Source: Amycolatopsis vastitatis (GTDB taxonomy: Bacteria > Actinomycetota > Actinomycetes > Mycobacteriales > Pseudonocardiaceae). Taken from it: a stretch of 64,000 nucleotides of DNA. The notes under the pieces are model-generated. The model had not been told where the DNA came from. It worked only from the letters and a program-made list of their open reading frames with translations, and did no database searches. A program made the position numbers and the translations under genes. The stretch lies in assembly GCF_002234595.1 (NCBI RefSeq), contig NZ_NMUL01000040.1, forward strand, positions 62,001-126,000. Direction: 5' to 3'. Shown piece by piece: positions 33,602 through 42,310 of the stretch (the first letter of the stretch is position 1; each line of letters opens with the position of its first letter).

Positions 33602-34330
33602 ATGAAGGTGGCGGTCCTGTCGGACATCCACGGGGTGCTCCCGGCGCTGGAGGCGGTCCTGGCGGAGCCGGACGTGCTCTCGGCGGACAAGATCGTGCTC
33701 CTCGGCGACATGCTGGCGGGCCCGATGCCCGTGGAGACCCTGGACCGGCTGCAGGCACTCGGCGACCGGGCGATCTGGGTCCGCGGCAACGCCGACCGCG
33801 AGCTGGCCGAATCGGCTCGCGGCTCGGGGATGTTCGTCCCGGACCCGATCTTCCCCTGGGCGGCGAAGCAGCTGCGCCCGGCGGACCTGCCGGTGCTGGA
33901 CGCGCTGCCGCTGACGGTGACGGTGGACGGGGTGCTGTTCTGCCACGCGACTCCGCGGGACGACACGGAGATCGTGCTGGTCGACTCGGCCCTGGAGCGC
34001 TGGGCGGAGGTGCTGGCGGGCGTTTCCGCGCCGACGGTCGTGTGCGGGCACACGCACATGCCGTTCGTGCGGCTCGCGGACCGGCGGCTGATCGTGAACC
34101 CCGGCAGCGTCGGAATGCCTTACGGGACAAGGGGTGCGCACTGGGCGTTGCTCGACGGCGGCGTCGAGCTGCGGCGGACGGAATACGACGCCGAAGCCGC
34201 GTGCCGCTTCCTCGCTTCGCGATCGGGCTATCCCGGCATCGAGGAGTGGGCGGACTTCTTCGTCCGCAACCCGGCTTCGGACGTGGAAGCGCTGCGGGTG
34301 TTCAGCGCGCGCGGAACGAGTTCCACATGA
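33602..34330 (+). CDS. Metallophosphoesterase, YfcE/MJ0936 type
   Basis: A 242-residue calcineurin-like phosphoesterase with all metal-ligand motifs: SDIHG (D8, H10), LLGDM, RGNAD, CHATPRDD and GHTHMP. Small bacterial relatives hydrolyse phosphodiesters. ATG 33602 opens directly with MKVAVLSDIHG. Its 3' end overlaps the convergent SGNH gene by 29 bases. Confidence 0.9.
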   Translation: MKVAVLSDIHGVLPALEAVLAEPDVLSADKIVLLGDMLAGPMPVETLDRLQALGDRAIWVRGNADRELAESARGSGMFVPDPIFPWAAKQLRPADLPVLDALPLTVTVDGVLFCHATPRDDTEIVLVDSALERWAEVLAGVSAPTVVCGHTHMPFVRLADRRLIVNPGSVGMPYGTRGAHWALLDGGVELRRTEYDAEAACRFLASRSGYPGIEEWADFFVRNPASDVEALRVFSARGTSST

Positions 34331-35129
34331 TGACGGCGGCATAGGGCAGGAACTCGCGGCCGCGGCGCCAGAGCCACGGGATCCCCTTGAGCACCAGCCA
34401 CCCCACGTGTCCCGTGGTGCTCGGTTCGACGCCGCCGCCGCAGGTGAGGCTCACCGGTTCCAGCACGGCGAACCCGGCGTCGGCGAGCAGCCCGGTGAAG
34501 CCGCTCGCGAGCATGCGGTGGCCCAGTTCGGAGGGGTGCAGCCGGTCGACGCTCCAGGAGGCCAGGTCGTAGGCGCCGGGCAGCCGGGCGAGATCGAGAC
34601 AGGGCACGCGTTCGCGGGCGACGACGTCGTCGATGGCCGCGTTGAGTTCGGCGACGCGAGCGCTGAGGGCACGCTTGAGCGACGGCGGGAGGCGGAACAC
34701 CTTGCTGTGGTCGTGGAAGCGGACGGGCAGCACAGTGGTCCCAGTCTCGCGGAGGCGCCGGATCACGTCGCTGAGATCGGCGGCGATCCGCGCGGCGTCG
34801 AAGTCCGGGCGGAGGGTGTCGTTCATGCCGGCGACGAGCAGGGCCACGTCAGGCCGGTGGGCGACGGCGGCGGGGACCTGTTCGGTGAGCACGCACCGCA
34901 TCCTGGCCCCGGCGAAGGAGGGGTTGAGGTAACCGCCCGGTTCGACACCGAGCGCGGCGGCGACCAGGGGGCCGACGCCGCGCCAGCCACCGCGCCGCGG
35001 AAGGGGGTCACCGAGCCCGACGGCGGTGGAGTCGCCCAGAACGACCAGGCGCCGGGCTCGTTTGAGCGGCGTTCCGGGACGTTCGGGGGGCTCGGGCTGC
35101 TCGGGCCGGGGAGTGACATCGACGCTCAT
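34302..35129 (-). CDS. SGNH/GDSL-family hydrolase
   Basis: A 275-residue serine esterase fold. Block I is VVLGDSTAVGLGD (nucleophile Ser in GDST), block III AGMNDTLR and block V DRLHPSELGHRM with the catalytic Asp and His. I prefer ATG 35129 (MSVDVTPRPE), as the extra 24 residues of the longer frame add nothing conserved. No signal peptide is evident. Confidence 0.87.
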   Translation of the reverse strand: MSVDVTPRPEQPEPPERPGTPLKRARRLVVLGDSTAVGLGDPLPRRGGWRGVGPLVAAALGVEPGGYLNPSFAGARMRCVLTEQVPAAVAHRPDVALLVAGMNDTLRPDFDAARIAADLSDVIRRLRETGTTVLPVRFHDHSKVFRLPPSLKRALSARVAELNAAIDDVVARERVPCLDLARLPGAYDLASWSVDRLHPSELGHRMLASGFTGLLADAGFAVLEPVSLTCGGGVEPSTTGHVGWLVLKGIPWLWRRGREFLPYAAVIMWNSFRAR

Positions 35130-35490
35130 CACGGTCACGTCCACGACCATCGGCCACGGAGACTCACACCCGGTGAGGACGAGGTAACGCGGCCCCGACA
35201 CCGGGCCTAATTCTTGACGCTCACCTCACCGGCGCCGGAAACGTCCTGTTCACGACGGCGAGGTTTGCCAGCCGTCCGGAAGCGCCCCTTGAGAGGCTCA
35301 CCGGCATGAACGGCACGCTGAAGCATGACCGGCACCCCACCCAGACCTCCCCCGCCACCCCGATACGAAGCCAGAACACGGCCGGTAGCGCCGGGTCAAG
35401 GCACGCTTTCCCGCCTTGACGCGGCGCTACCGCCGTAGTCACAATCCGGCTTCGGGGTGGTGGGTCACTGAACTGCAGCTGTGGACAACG
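35130..35490. other. 361-base intergenic region holding a structured repeat
   Basis: No convincing gene is seen here. The first 210 bases show no recognised signal, and the rest is the structured repeat copy at 35341-35460, followed by about 30 bases before the phosphotransferase stop. Confidence 0.7.
35341..35460 (+). repeat. Structured ~120-nt intergenic element, copy 1
   Basis: The element has an outer stem (CCACCCC/GGGGTGG and CGAAGCC/GGCTTCG), a conserved single-stranded AGAACACGG, and an inner 20-bp hairpin (35383-35402 with 35413-35432) with loop ACGCTTTCCC. A second copy lies at 48306-48424 in the same orientation. Confidence 0.8.
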
Positions 35491-36678
35491 TCACCGGAAC
35501 GCGGGGTAGAACGCCAGGTCGGCGTGCGGTCCCAGGCGGGCCGCCAGTGCCGCCGCCACCTTGGCCGCGAACTCCGGCACCGCCGCCATCCGGACGTAGC
35601 CCGCGTGCTTGGCCAGGTCCCGCCACCACGTCACGAACGCCGCCTCGCGGCTCACCGGGGCGGCCTGGCGGGACAGGTCGAGCGAGCTCAGCTCCTCCCC
35701 CGTGATCAGCCAGACCCGCAGCAGCTCGCTGGCGGTCAGGTGGGTGGCGAGGACGTCGTCGTCGGTGAAGGCCGGCCACACTCCCACCACCTCCGCGCGC
35801 CACGCCGCGATCATCGCCTCGCTCATCCCGGCCGGGAGGGCGAGCGCGTCCGGCCAGCTCGCGAACGGCAGCCGCAGGTGGGCGGCGTCGACCAGGGCCG
35901 AGCGGACGCAGCCGTACTCGAAGTCGAGGAAGCGGACGCCTTCGCCGGTGACCAGGTTGTTGTCCGGGCTCAGCTCGACCGGGCTGAACGCCCGGAAGCC
36001 CGCCGCACGCGACTGCTCCAGCGCCACCGTCACCTGGGCGCGCACCGCGTCCGGCACCGTGATGCCCAGCCGCTCCTGCAGCAGCGTCGGCACTTCCGCG
36101 CACAGCTCGTCGACGTCGCCGGAGTCGCTCTTCGCCGGGCCACCGAGCCGCCGCAGGAGCGCGTTGAAGTCCGGTTCGCGCCCGGCCGTGCTCGCGTGCA
36201 GCCTGCCCAGCGACCGGGCCCACGACAGCAGGGCGCGCTCGGCCGCGCGGGAGTCGCGCGCGTAGAGCTTGTCCTCCAGCGTCGGCGTGCGGCCGAGGTC
36301 CTCCAGCACGAGCACGCGGTGGCGGCCGTCGTGGGCCAGCAGCTCCGGGCACATCCGCTCGTCCGGCGAGAGCGCGGTGAACAGCTGGTAGCTGACCGCC
36401 TCGTGCGCGAACGGGTCGGCGGCGCCCGGCTCCGGCGGATCCGGGTAGTGCTTGATCACCAGCGTGCGCGGCAGCGCGAACGACGACGACACCACCCTCG
36501 CGCGGACCACCGTGGCGGGCCCGCTCCCCGCGAGGTCCTCGGGCGCGACCAGGGTGATCGCGCTGCCGAAGCGCCGCGATAGAACGGACTCACCCGCCGT
36601 GACCGCGGCCGCGACGGCGAGGTGCTCGGCTCCTGCCCCGACCCCAGCGTCGCCGGCGGAGGAGGTGTCGACTGTCAT
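35491..36678 (-). CDS. Phosphotransferase, aminoglycoside/choline kinase-like
   Basis: A 395-residue protein with a kinase-like fold: TLVIKHY (Lys), LVLEDLG hinge, LSPDNNLV (catalytic loop, where APH enzymes have HxDxxxxN) and FLDFEYG (metal Asp). The catalytic-loop histidine is replaced by Ser-Pro, so activity is uncertain. ATG 36678 gives a compact start. The physiological substrate is unknown. Confidence 0.75.
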   Translation of the reverse strand: MTVDTSSAGDAGVGAGAEHLAVAAAVTAGESVLSRRFGSAITLVAPEDLAGSGPATVVRARVVSSSFALPRTLVIKHYPDPPEPGAADPFAHEAVSYQLFTALSPDERMCPELLAHDGRHRVLVLEDLGRTPTLEDKLYARDSRAAERALLSWARSLGRLHASTAGREPDFNALLRRLGGPAKSDSGDVDELCAEVPTLLQERLGITVPDAVRAQVTVALEQSRAAGFRAFSPVELSPDNNLVTGEGVRFLDFEYGCVRSALVDAAHLRLPFASWPDALALPAGMSEAMIAAWRAEVVGVWPAFTDDDVLATHLTASELLRVWLITGEELSSLDLSRQAAPVSREAAFVTWWRDLAKHAGYVRMAAVPEFAAKVAAALAARLGPHADLAFYPAFR

Positions 36679-36757
36679 TGTCACCGACCCTACTCGTGAC
36701 TGAGCAACCATGACTACTGACATCCGGACAAGAAGACGCATCCCGCCCGGACACGGG

Positions 36758-37705
36758 TCACCCGCGTGAAAGCGGACGCATTCCCGCGGGTGAACGTTGC
36801 CCATTCCGGCGCACGATCAACACAATGGCCGCTGCTGCAACGATTCCGAGAAGGTTGACGAGCAGCTGCCCGACGGACTGGAGGCACCGGCTCCACTCCC
36901 CCGCCACGGCCGCGACGACCGCGTACCCGGCGGCCGGCACCGTGGTCACGGAGATGAACACGCCCACCAGCGCGGCCGACTTCGCCGACGTCATGGCGAG
37001 CATTCCGGCGGCGCCGGCGAGCATCGCCACGACCAGTGACGGCGCCCCGACGGAGAACACGAAGTCGACCTCGTTGTGCTGTTGCAGCTCGAACGCCTTC
37101 TCGCCGAAGACGTCCGTCGCGCGGACCAGCAGCGTGCCGCCGAGCGTGACCACCATGGCGAGCGGGAAGCCGACGCCGAGCGCGACCGCCGCCTGCCGGA
37201 TCAGCTGCCCGTGCCGCAGCACCAGGCCGACGGCGAGCGCGGCCAGTGGCCCGAACTCCGGTCCGACGACCATCGCGCCGACGATCGTCACCGAGGAGTC
37301 GGTGAGCACGCCGACGGCCGCGAGCAGGCACGCGATGGTGAGGAACGTCAGGAACGTCACGTTCAGCCGCGACTCCTCGCCCGTCCGGCCGAGGAGCTCC
37401 TGCCAGACGACGGCGTCGGCCGCTTCGCCCGGCGCCGCTTCCTCCGCGTTGTCGGCGGCGTCGGACAGCGCGGTGTCGAGTGCTTCGAGCGTGATCCCGC
37501 CGGTGTGGTCGAGGTCGAGCCCGCACAGCGCGTCGACGATCTCGTCCGCCGCCTCGCGCGCGATGTCGGCCTCGACCAGGTCACCCTCGGGGTCCACGGC
37601 GGCGCCGCGGTGCACGATGAGGTGTGCCGTCCCGGCGTGGGCCCGCAGGATGTCGAGCGCTTCGGCGGTCTTGTCCTGCGGGCACACGGCCCTGAGGTGC
37701 AGCAC
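36758..37705 (-). CDS. DUF389 membrane protein
   Basis: A 315-residue protein. A short soluble N-terminus (VLHLRAVCPQDKTAEALDIL) is followed by an acidic linker, then six or so membrane helices with the DUF389 signature GAMVVGPEFGPLAALAVG. The GTG at 37705 overlaps the aspS stop by one base. The family is of unknown function and may be a transporter. Confidence 0.85.
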   Translation of the reverse strand: MLHLRAVCPQDKTAEALDILRAHAGTAHLIVHRGAAVDPEGDLVEADIAREAADEIVDALCGLDLDHTGGITLEALDTALSDAADNAEEAAPGEAADAVVWQELLGRTGEESRLNVTFLTFLTIACLLAAVGVLTDSSVTIVGAMVVGPEFGPLAALAVGLVLRHGQLIRQAAVALGVGFPLAMVVTLGGTLLVRATDVFGEKAFELQQHNEVDFVFSVGAPSLVVAMLAGAAGMLAMTSAKSAALVGVFISVTTVPAAGYAVVAAVAGEWSRCLQSVGQLLVNLLGIVAAAAIVLIVRRNGQRSPAGMRPLSRG

Positions 37706-39480
37706 TAGTTCTGCGGGGCGGGGGCCGGCTTCGCGTCGATGCCGGCCTCCTTGCGCTGCTGCGCGGTGATCGGCGCGGGCGCCGCGGTCAGCGGGTCGTA
37801 GCCGCCGCCGGTCTTCGGGAACGCGATCACGTCCCGCAGCGAGTCGGCCTTGGCCAGGAGCATGACGATACGGTCCCAGCCGAAGGCGATGCCGCCGTGC
37901 GGCGGGGGGCCGAACTGGAAGGCGTCGAGGAGGAAGCCGAACTTCTCCTGCGCCTCCTTCTCGCCGAGGCCCATCAGGCTGAAGACGCGCTTCTGGACGT
38001 CGCCGCGGTGGATACGGATCGAGCCGCCGCCGATCTCGTTGCCGTTGCACACGATGTCGTAGGCGTAGGCGAGCGCGTTGCCCGGGTCCTGCTCGAACTT
38101 GTCGATCCACTCCGGGGTCGGCGAGGTGAAGGCGTGGTGCACCGCGGTCCACTTGCCGGAGCCGACGGCGACGTCGTCGCCGATGTCCTCGACCGGCGCG
38201 AACAGCGGCGCGTCGACGACCCACACGAACGACCAGGCGTTCTCGTCGATCAGGCCGAGGCGCTTGCCGATTTCGTCGCGCGCGGCGCCCAGCAGCGGCT
38301 GGGTGCTCGACGCCTTGCCCGCGGAGAAGAAGATGCAGTCGCCCGGCTTGGCGCCCGCCGCGGCGGCGACGTTCTCGCGCTCGGTCTCGGACAGGTTCTT
38401 CGCGACCGGGCCGCCGAGCGTGCCGTCCTCGTTCACGAGGATGTACGCGAGGCCGCGCGCGCCGCGCTGCTTCGCCCATTCCTGCCACGCGTCGAGCTGG
38501 CGCCGCGGCTGGTCCGCGCCGCCCGCCATCACGACCGCGCCGACGTACGGGGCCTGGAACACGCGGAACGGCGTGTCGGCGAAGAACTCCGTCATGTCGG
38601 TGATCTCGAGGTCGAAGCGCAGGTCCGGCTTGTCCGAGCCGTACTTGGCCATCGCCTCGTGGTAGGTGATGCGCGGGATGGGCCGCGGGATCTCGTGCCC
38701 GACCAGCTTCCACAGCGCGGAGACGATGTCCTCGCCGAGCGCGATGACGTCGTCCTGCTCGACGAAGCTCATCTCGATGTCGAGCTGCGTGAACTCCGGC
38801 TGCCGGTCGGCGCGGAAGTCTTCGTCGCGGTAGCAGCGGGCGATCTGGTAGTACCGCTCCATGCCGCCGACCATCAGCAGCTGCTTGAACAGCTGCGGCG
38901 ACTGCGGCAGCGCGTACCAGGAGCCGGGCTTGAGCCGGGCGGGCACCAGGAAGTCGCGCGCGCCTTCGGGCGTGGAACGGGTCATCGTCGGGGTCTCGAT
39001 CTCGACGAAGTCCTGAGCGTGCAGCACCTCGCGCGCGGCGCGGCTGACCTCGCTGCGCAGCCGCATGGCCGCGGCCGGGCCGCTGCGGCGGAGGTCGAGG
39101 TAGCGGTGCTTGAGCCGGATCTCTTCGCCGACGTCGACGCGGTCGTCGATCGGGAACGGCAGCGGCGCGGCCTCGGAAAGCACCTCGAGCTGGGTCGCGA
39201 GGACCTCGATCTCGCCGGTCGGGATCTCGGCGTTCGCGTTGCCCTCGGGCCGCTTGGCGACCTCGCCGACGATCTTGACGCAGAACTCGGAGCGGAGCGC
39301 GTGGGCGCGCTCGGCCATCTCGCCTTCGCGGAAGACGACCTGGGCGACGCCGCTGGCATCGCGGAGGTCGATGAAGATGACGCCGCCGTGATCGCGCCGC
39401 CGGGCCACCCATCCGGTGAGGGTGACGGTCTGTCCGGCCTGTCCGGCACGCAGGGTGCCGGCGTTGTGAGTGCGGAGCAC
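37705..39480 (-). CDS. aspS: Aspartyl-tRNA synthetase
   Basis: A 591-residue class II synthetase. The OB-fold anticodon domain (TLTGWVARRRDHGGVIFIDLRD) is followed by motif 2 RCYRDEDFRADRQPEFTQLD, the bacterial GAD insertion, and motif 3 GGIAFGWDRIVML. The GTG at 39480 follows GGAG at good spacing. Bacteria of this group often use a non-discriminating form to make Asp-tRNA(Asn), but that cannot be decided here. Confidence 0.97.
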   Translation of the reverse strand: MLRTHNAGTLRAGQAGQTVTLTGWVARRRDHGGVIFIDLRDASGVAQVVFREGEMAERAHALRSEFCVKIVGEVAKRPEGNANAEIPTGEIEVLATQLEVLSEAAPLPFPIDDRVDVGEEIRLKHRYLDLRRSGPAAAMRLRSEVSRAAREVLHAQDFVEIETPTMTRSTPEGARDFLVPARLKPGSWYALPQSPQLFKQLLMVGGMERYYQIARCYRDEDFRADRQPEFTQLDIEMSFVEQDDVIALGEDIVSALWKLVGHEIPRPIPRITYHEAMAKYGSDKPDLRFDLEITDMTEFFADTPFRVFQAPYVGAVVMAGGADQPRRQLDAWQEWAKQRGARGLAYILVNEDGTLGGPVAKNLSETERENVAAAAGAKPGDCIFFSAGKASSTQPLLGAARDEIGKRLGLIDENAWSFVWVVDAPLFAPVEDIGDDVAVGSGKWTAVHHAFTSPTPEWIDKFEQDPGNALAYAYDIVCNGNEIGGGSIRIHRGDVQKRVFSLMGLGEKEAQEKFGFLLDAFQFGPPPHGGIAFGWDRIVMLLAKADSLRDVIAFPKTGGGYDPLTAAPAPITAQQRKEAGIDAKPAPAPQN

Positions 39481-39574
39481 TGCGACTGCTCTCCTTCGAC
39501 ATGGGGGTTCTCGCCGCTTGAAGGCTAACGAACCACCCAGCCTACGACGTCGGCAGGCTCGCCCGGCGTGGTGG

Positions 39575-40177
39575 TCAGAGGACGTACTTGGGCCGGGTCT
39601 CCAGCGCCGCGACCAGGCGGTGGGCCTGGGCCAGGTAGGCCGCCACCTGGTAGATGCGCCCGCCCGGGTGCGCCACCAGCCAGCTCGCCGCCGCGGTGGC
39701 GGAGGCGAAGAACGGCTGGCCCGCACAGGCCACCCCGTCGACCCCGTCGAGCCCGAACCCGAGGTCGACCGCCGCGACCACCGCCGACGGCGGGTCGGCC
39801 AGCAGGATCGCGTGGGACGTCAGTTCGATGCGGATGCGCGTCCCGGTGACCGGGCAGATCGCCGCCGCGTGGACGCGCTCGCCGGTCGCGATGGCCAGGA
39901 GGAACATGTCGACGGTGCCGTCCGGGCCCGCGCCGAGGGTGCCCTCGGCCGGCTCGAGGCGGTGGCGGGCGCCGCGGGGCGCCGGGCCGGTCGACACGAG
40001 GTCCCGGTGCAGGGTGAACCCGATCAGCTCGACCAGCCGCCGGGCCTCGGCCGGGGTGACGCCGACGGTCGCGGCCAGCCGGTCGACGCCCACCGGGTGC
40101 CGGCCGGCCCGGGTCAGCTTCAGCGCGGCCCAGGCGAGCCGGGCGGCTGCGACACGGTCGGTCTGCGAGGTCGTCAT
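39575..40177 (-). CDS. MerB-like (alkylmercury lyase-fold) protein lacking catalytic Cys/Asp
   Basis: A 200-residue protein with an N-terminal winged helix (about 8-75) and a MerB-like domain (about 88-195). C108 in ICPVTG and C151 in CAGQPFFAS match two MerB cysteines (C117 and C159). The third Cys and the Asp of the WCAxD motif (C96/D99) are replaced in DMFLLAIATG. Mercury lyase activity is therefore unlikely. It may be a regulator or sensor using the MerB fold. Confidence 0.7.
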   Translation of the reverse strand: MTTSQTDRVAAARLAWAALKLTRAGRHPVGVDRLAATVGVTPAEARRLVELIGFTLHRDLVSTGPAPRGARHRLEPAEGTLGAGPDGTVDMFLLAIATGERVHAAAICPVTGTRIRIELTSHAILLADPPSAVVAAVDLGFGLDGVDGVACAGQPFFASATAAASWLVAHPGGRIYQVAAYLAQAHRLVAALETRPKYVL

Positions 40178-40332
40178 CGTCCGGCTCCTTTCGGGATCGA
40201 TCCCTTCGACGTTAGGCGCCGGTGAGGCGGGACGACAACGACACGACCGGACATTTTGCCGCAAACCGAAGACACCGGGTCACATAGCCCCGAACGGCCC
40301 AGTACGTCACCCGATGAGTCCACAGAGGACCG

Positions 40333-42222
40333 TCACAGCAGGCGCAGCTGCTCGGCGGGCGCGGGTGCGGCCGCCGGCAGCTCGGGACCACGAGCGTCGA
40401 AACCGCTCTTGCGATCCAGACCGTGCCGCCGCAGCAACGGCCCGACCCGCTCCGCCAGCCGCTCCCGGTACGCCTTCTGGACGTAGCTGCCGCGCGCGTA
40501 CAGCTCCCGGTACCGCGGGACGAGCGCCGGGTACGAGCCGGCCAGCCAGCGGCCGAACCACTCGCGGGCGCCGGGCCGCAGGTGCAGCGCGAACGCCGTG
40601 ACGCTCGTCGCACCGACCTCGGCGAGCTGTGCGAACAGCGCGTCCAGCGCCTCCTCGGAGTCGGTCAGGTACGGCAGCACCGGCGCCACCAGCACCGAGC
40701 ACGGCAACCCGGCCTCACGCGCCTTGCGGACGAGCTCCAGCCGCGCCCGCGGGCTCGGCGTCCCGGGTTCGAGGCGGTGCTGCAGCTCTTCGTCGAGAAG
40801 CGCGATCGACACGGCGAGGCCCACCGGCACGTCGCGGGCGACGTCCCGCAGCAGCGGCAGGTCCCGCGCCAGCACGGTGCCCTTCGTCAGCACCGACAGC
40901 GGCGTCCCCGAGCGGGCCAGCGCCGTGATGATCCCCGGCATCAGCCGGTAGCGGCCCTCGGCGCGCTGGTACGGATCGGTGTTGGTGCCCATCGCGACGT
41001 GCTCGCGCCGCCACGACGGCTTCTTCAGCTGCGCCGCCAGCACCTGCGGTGCGTTGATCTTCACGACCACCTGGGTGTCGAAGTCGCGGCCGGCGTCGAA
41101 GTCGAGGTAGGTGTGGGTGTTCCGGGCGAAGCAGTTGTGGGACACCATGCCGTCGGCCACGAAGTCGCCGGTGCCGGTGGTGATGTCGAACAGCGGCAGC
41201 TGCAGGCCCAGCGGCTCGATCGCGTCCACGCGACGGCGGCTCGCGCCGATCACCGCGCCGTCCAGGGACCGCTTCCAGCCCACCGCGGGGTTGCTCACGT
41301 GCAGGAACCGCAGCACCTCGCCGATCCCGCCGAGCAGCCGGATCTCCTGGCGGGTCGGGAACTTCGGGACCTCGTCGAGCTGGTGGGCGAAGCCGAACCG
41401 GGCGAGCGCGGCGACGAAGGCGTCGGCGATCTCGGGCTCGTCGTGCGCCACGGCGAGCTGCCCGCGGCCGTACCCGCCGGCGAGGTCGAAGACGCCGGCC
41501 AGGAACCCGCGCTGCCAGTGCGCGTCCGGTTCGGCCGGGACCTGCAGGAACGCGACCGACGCCCCGAAGTCCGGCAGGTACTCGAGCGCGCGCGCCGCGG
41601 CGTCGGTCTCGGCGGCGAACCCGCCGGAGCGCAGCATCCCGCACAGGTAGCCGGCCCGGTACCCGAGCGTCTCGTCCGGCGTCGGCTCGAACCGGCCGAC
41701 GCCGATCAGCTCGGTGCCGGGCTCCAGGTGCGGCCGCTGCGCGGCGCCGAACTTGCTGCCGGTGACGTGCTTCCAGCCCTTGGCCGTGAGGAACCGGTGA
41801 TCGCCGCCGGCGACGAGCCGGGTGCCGTCCTCGAGCGTCACGCGGTAGGCGTCGCGCAGGGTCGTCCAGTGCGCGAGGACCCGGGTGGGCACCAGCCGCC
41901 GGGACGCGCCGTGGCCGCGGGTGCCGTAGATCTCGTCGCCGACCTTCAGCTCGGACAGCGCCTTCGTCCGGCCGTCCGCCATCAGGATCCGGGTGCCGCC
42001 TTCGAGGCAGTAGGTGCAGGCGTGGGAGCAGCCGCGGTAGGGGTTGACGGTCCAGCCGAACGGCACCCCCGACCCCGCGGGCACCTTGTTCAGCACCGAC
42101 CGCGCGTGCACCTCGTGGAAGGTGACGCCGTCGAATTCCGGTGACCGCACCGATCGCACCAAGCCCTCGAGCCCGGGCAGTGCCGGTTCACCCTCCCCTG
42201 TCCGCTGCCGATCCCATCGCAC
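40333..42222 (-). CDS. Rv2578c-family radical SAM protein interrupted by an intein
   Basis: A 629-residue precursor. The exteins make a radical SAM protein whose 4Fe-4S motif is C65-SHA-C69-TY-C. The third Cys is supplied by C364 after splicing out residues C72-N363. The spliced protein is about 337 residues and resembles a Spl/photolyase-related family. The gene starts at ATG 42222, 9 bases after a LexA box. Rv2578c is likewise LexA-controlled in M. tuberculosis, which suggests a DNA-damage role. Confidence 0.9.
   Translation of the reverse strand: MRWDRQRTGEGEPALPGLEGLVRSVRSPEFDGVTFHEVHARSVLNKVPAGSGVPFGWTVNPYRGCSHACTYCLEGGTRILMADGRTKALSELKVGDEIYGTRGHGASRRLVPTRVLAHWTTLRDAYRVTLEDGTRLVAGGDHRFLTAKGWKHVTGSKFGAAQRPHLEPGTELIGVGRFEPTPDETLGYRAGYLCGMLRSGGFAAETDAAARALEYLPDFGASVAFLQVPAEPDAHWQRGFLAGVFDLAGGYGRGQLAVAHDEPEIADAFVAALARFGFAHQLDEVPKFPTRQEIRLLGGIGEVLRFLHVSNPAVGWKRSLDGAVIGASRRRVDAIEPLGLQLPLFDITTGTGDFVADGMVSHNCFARNTHTYLDFDAGRDFDTQVVVKINAPQVLAAQLKKPSWRREHVAMGTNTDPYQRAEGRYRLMPGIITALARSGTPLSVLTKGTVLARDLPLLRDVARDVPVGLAVSIALLDEELQHRLEPGTPSPRARLELVRKAREAGLPCSVLVAPVLPYLTDSEEALDALFAQLAEVGATSVTAFALHLRPGAREWFGRWLAGSYPALVPRYRELYARGSYVQKAYRERLAERVGPLLRRHGLDRKSGFDARGPELPAAAPAPAEQLRLL
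41134..42009 (-). other. Intein within the radical SAM cysteine motif
   Basis: The 292-residue intein (C72-N363) starts CLEGGTRILMADG (block A), has GGDHRFLTAKGW (block B) and ends FDITTGTGDFVADGMVSHN (blocks F/G), followed by extein C364. Two degenerate LAGLIDADG-like motifs are seen: YLCGMLRSGG (its acidic residue lost) and FLAGVFDLAGG. The homing endonuclease is probably inactive. Confidence 0.92.
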
Positions 42223-42230
42223 GGCGCCAG

Positions 42231-42246
42231 TCGAACATATGTTCTA
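42231..42246. promoter_or_regulatory. LexA (SOS) box
   Basis: TCGAACATATGTTCTA matches the actinobacterial SOS box TCGAAC-N4-GTTCGA at 11 of 12 defined positions. It lies 9 bases upstream of the radical SAM start codon. Confidence 0.85.
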
Positions 42247-42310
42247 GACGGGTGTCAAACCGGTTCGGGACAAGCGGATCACGTGGTGCTGGTGTGGCTA
42301 CTGGGACGGC

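Noticed and set aside
35221..35442. A 73-codon minus-strand frame over the structured repeat
   Set aside because: It lies within the repeat, has no ribosome binding site and changes arbitrarily in the other copy.
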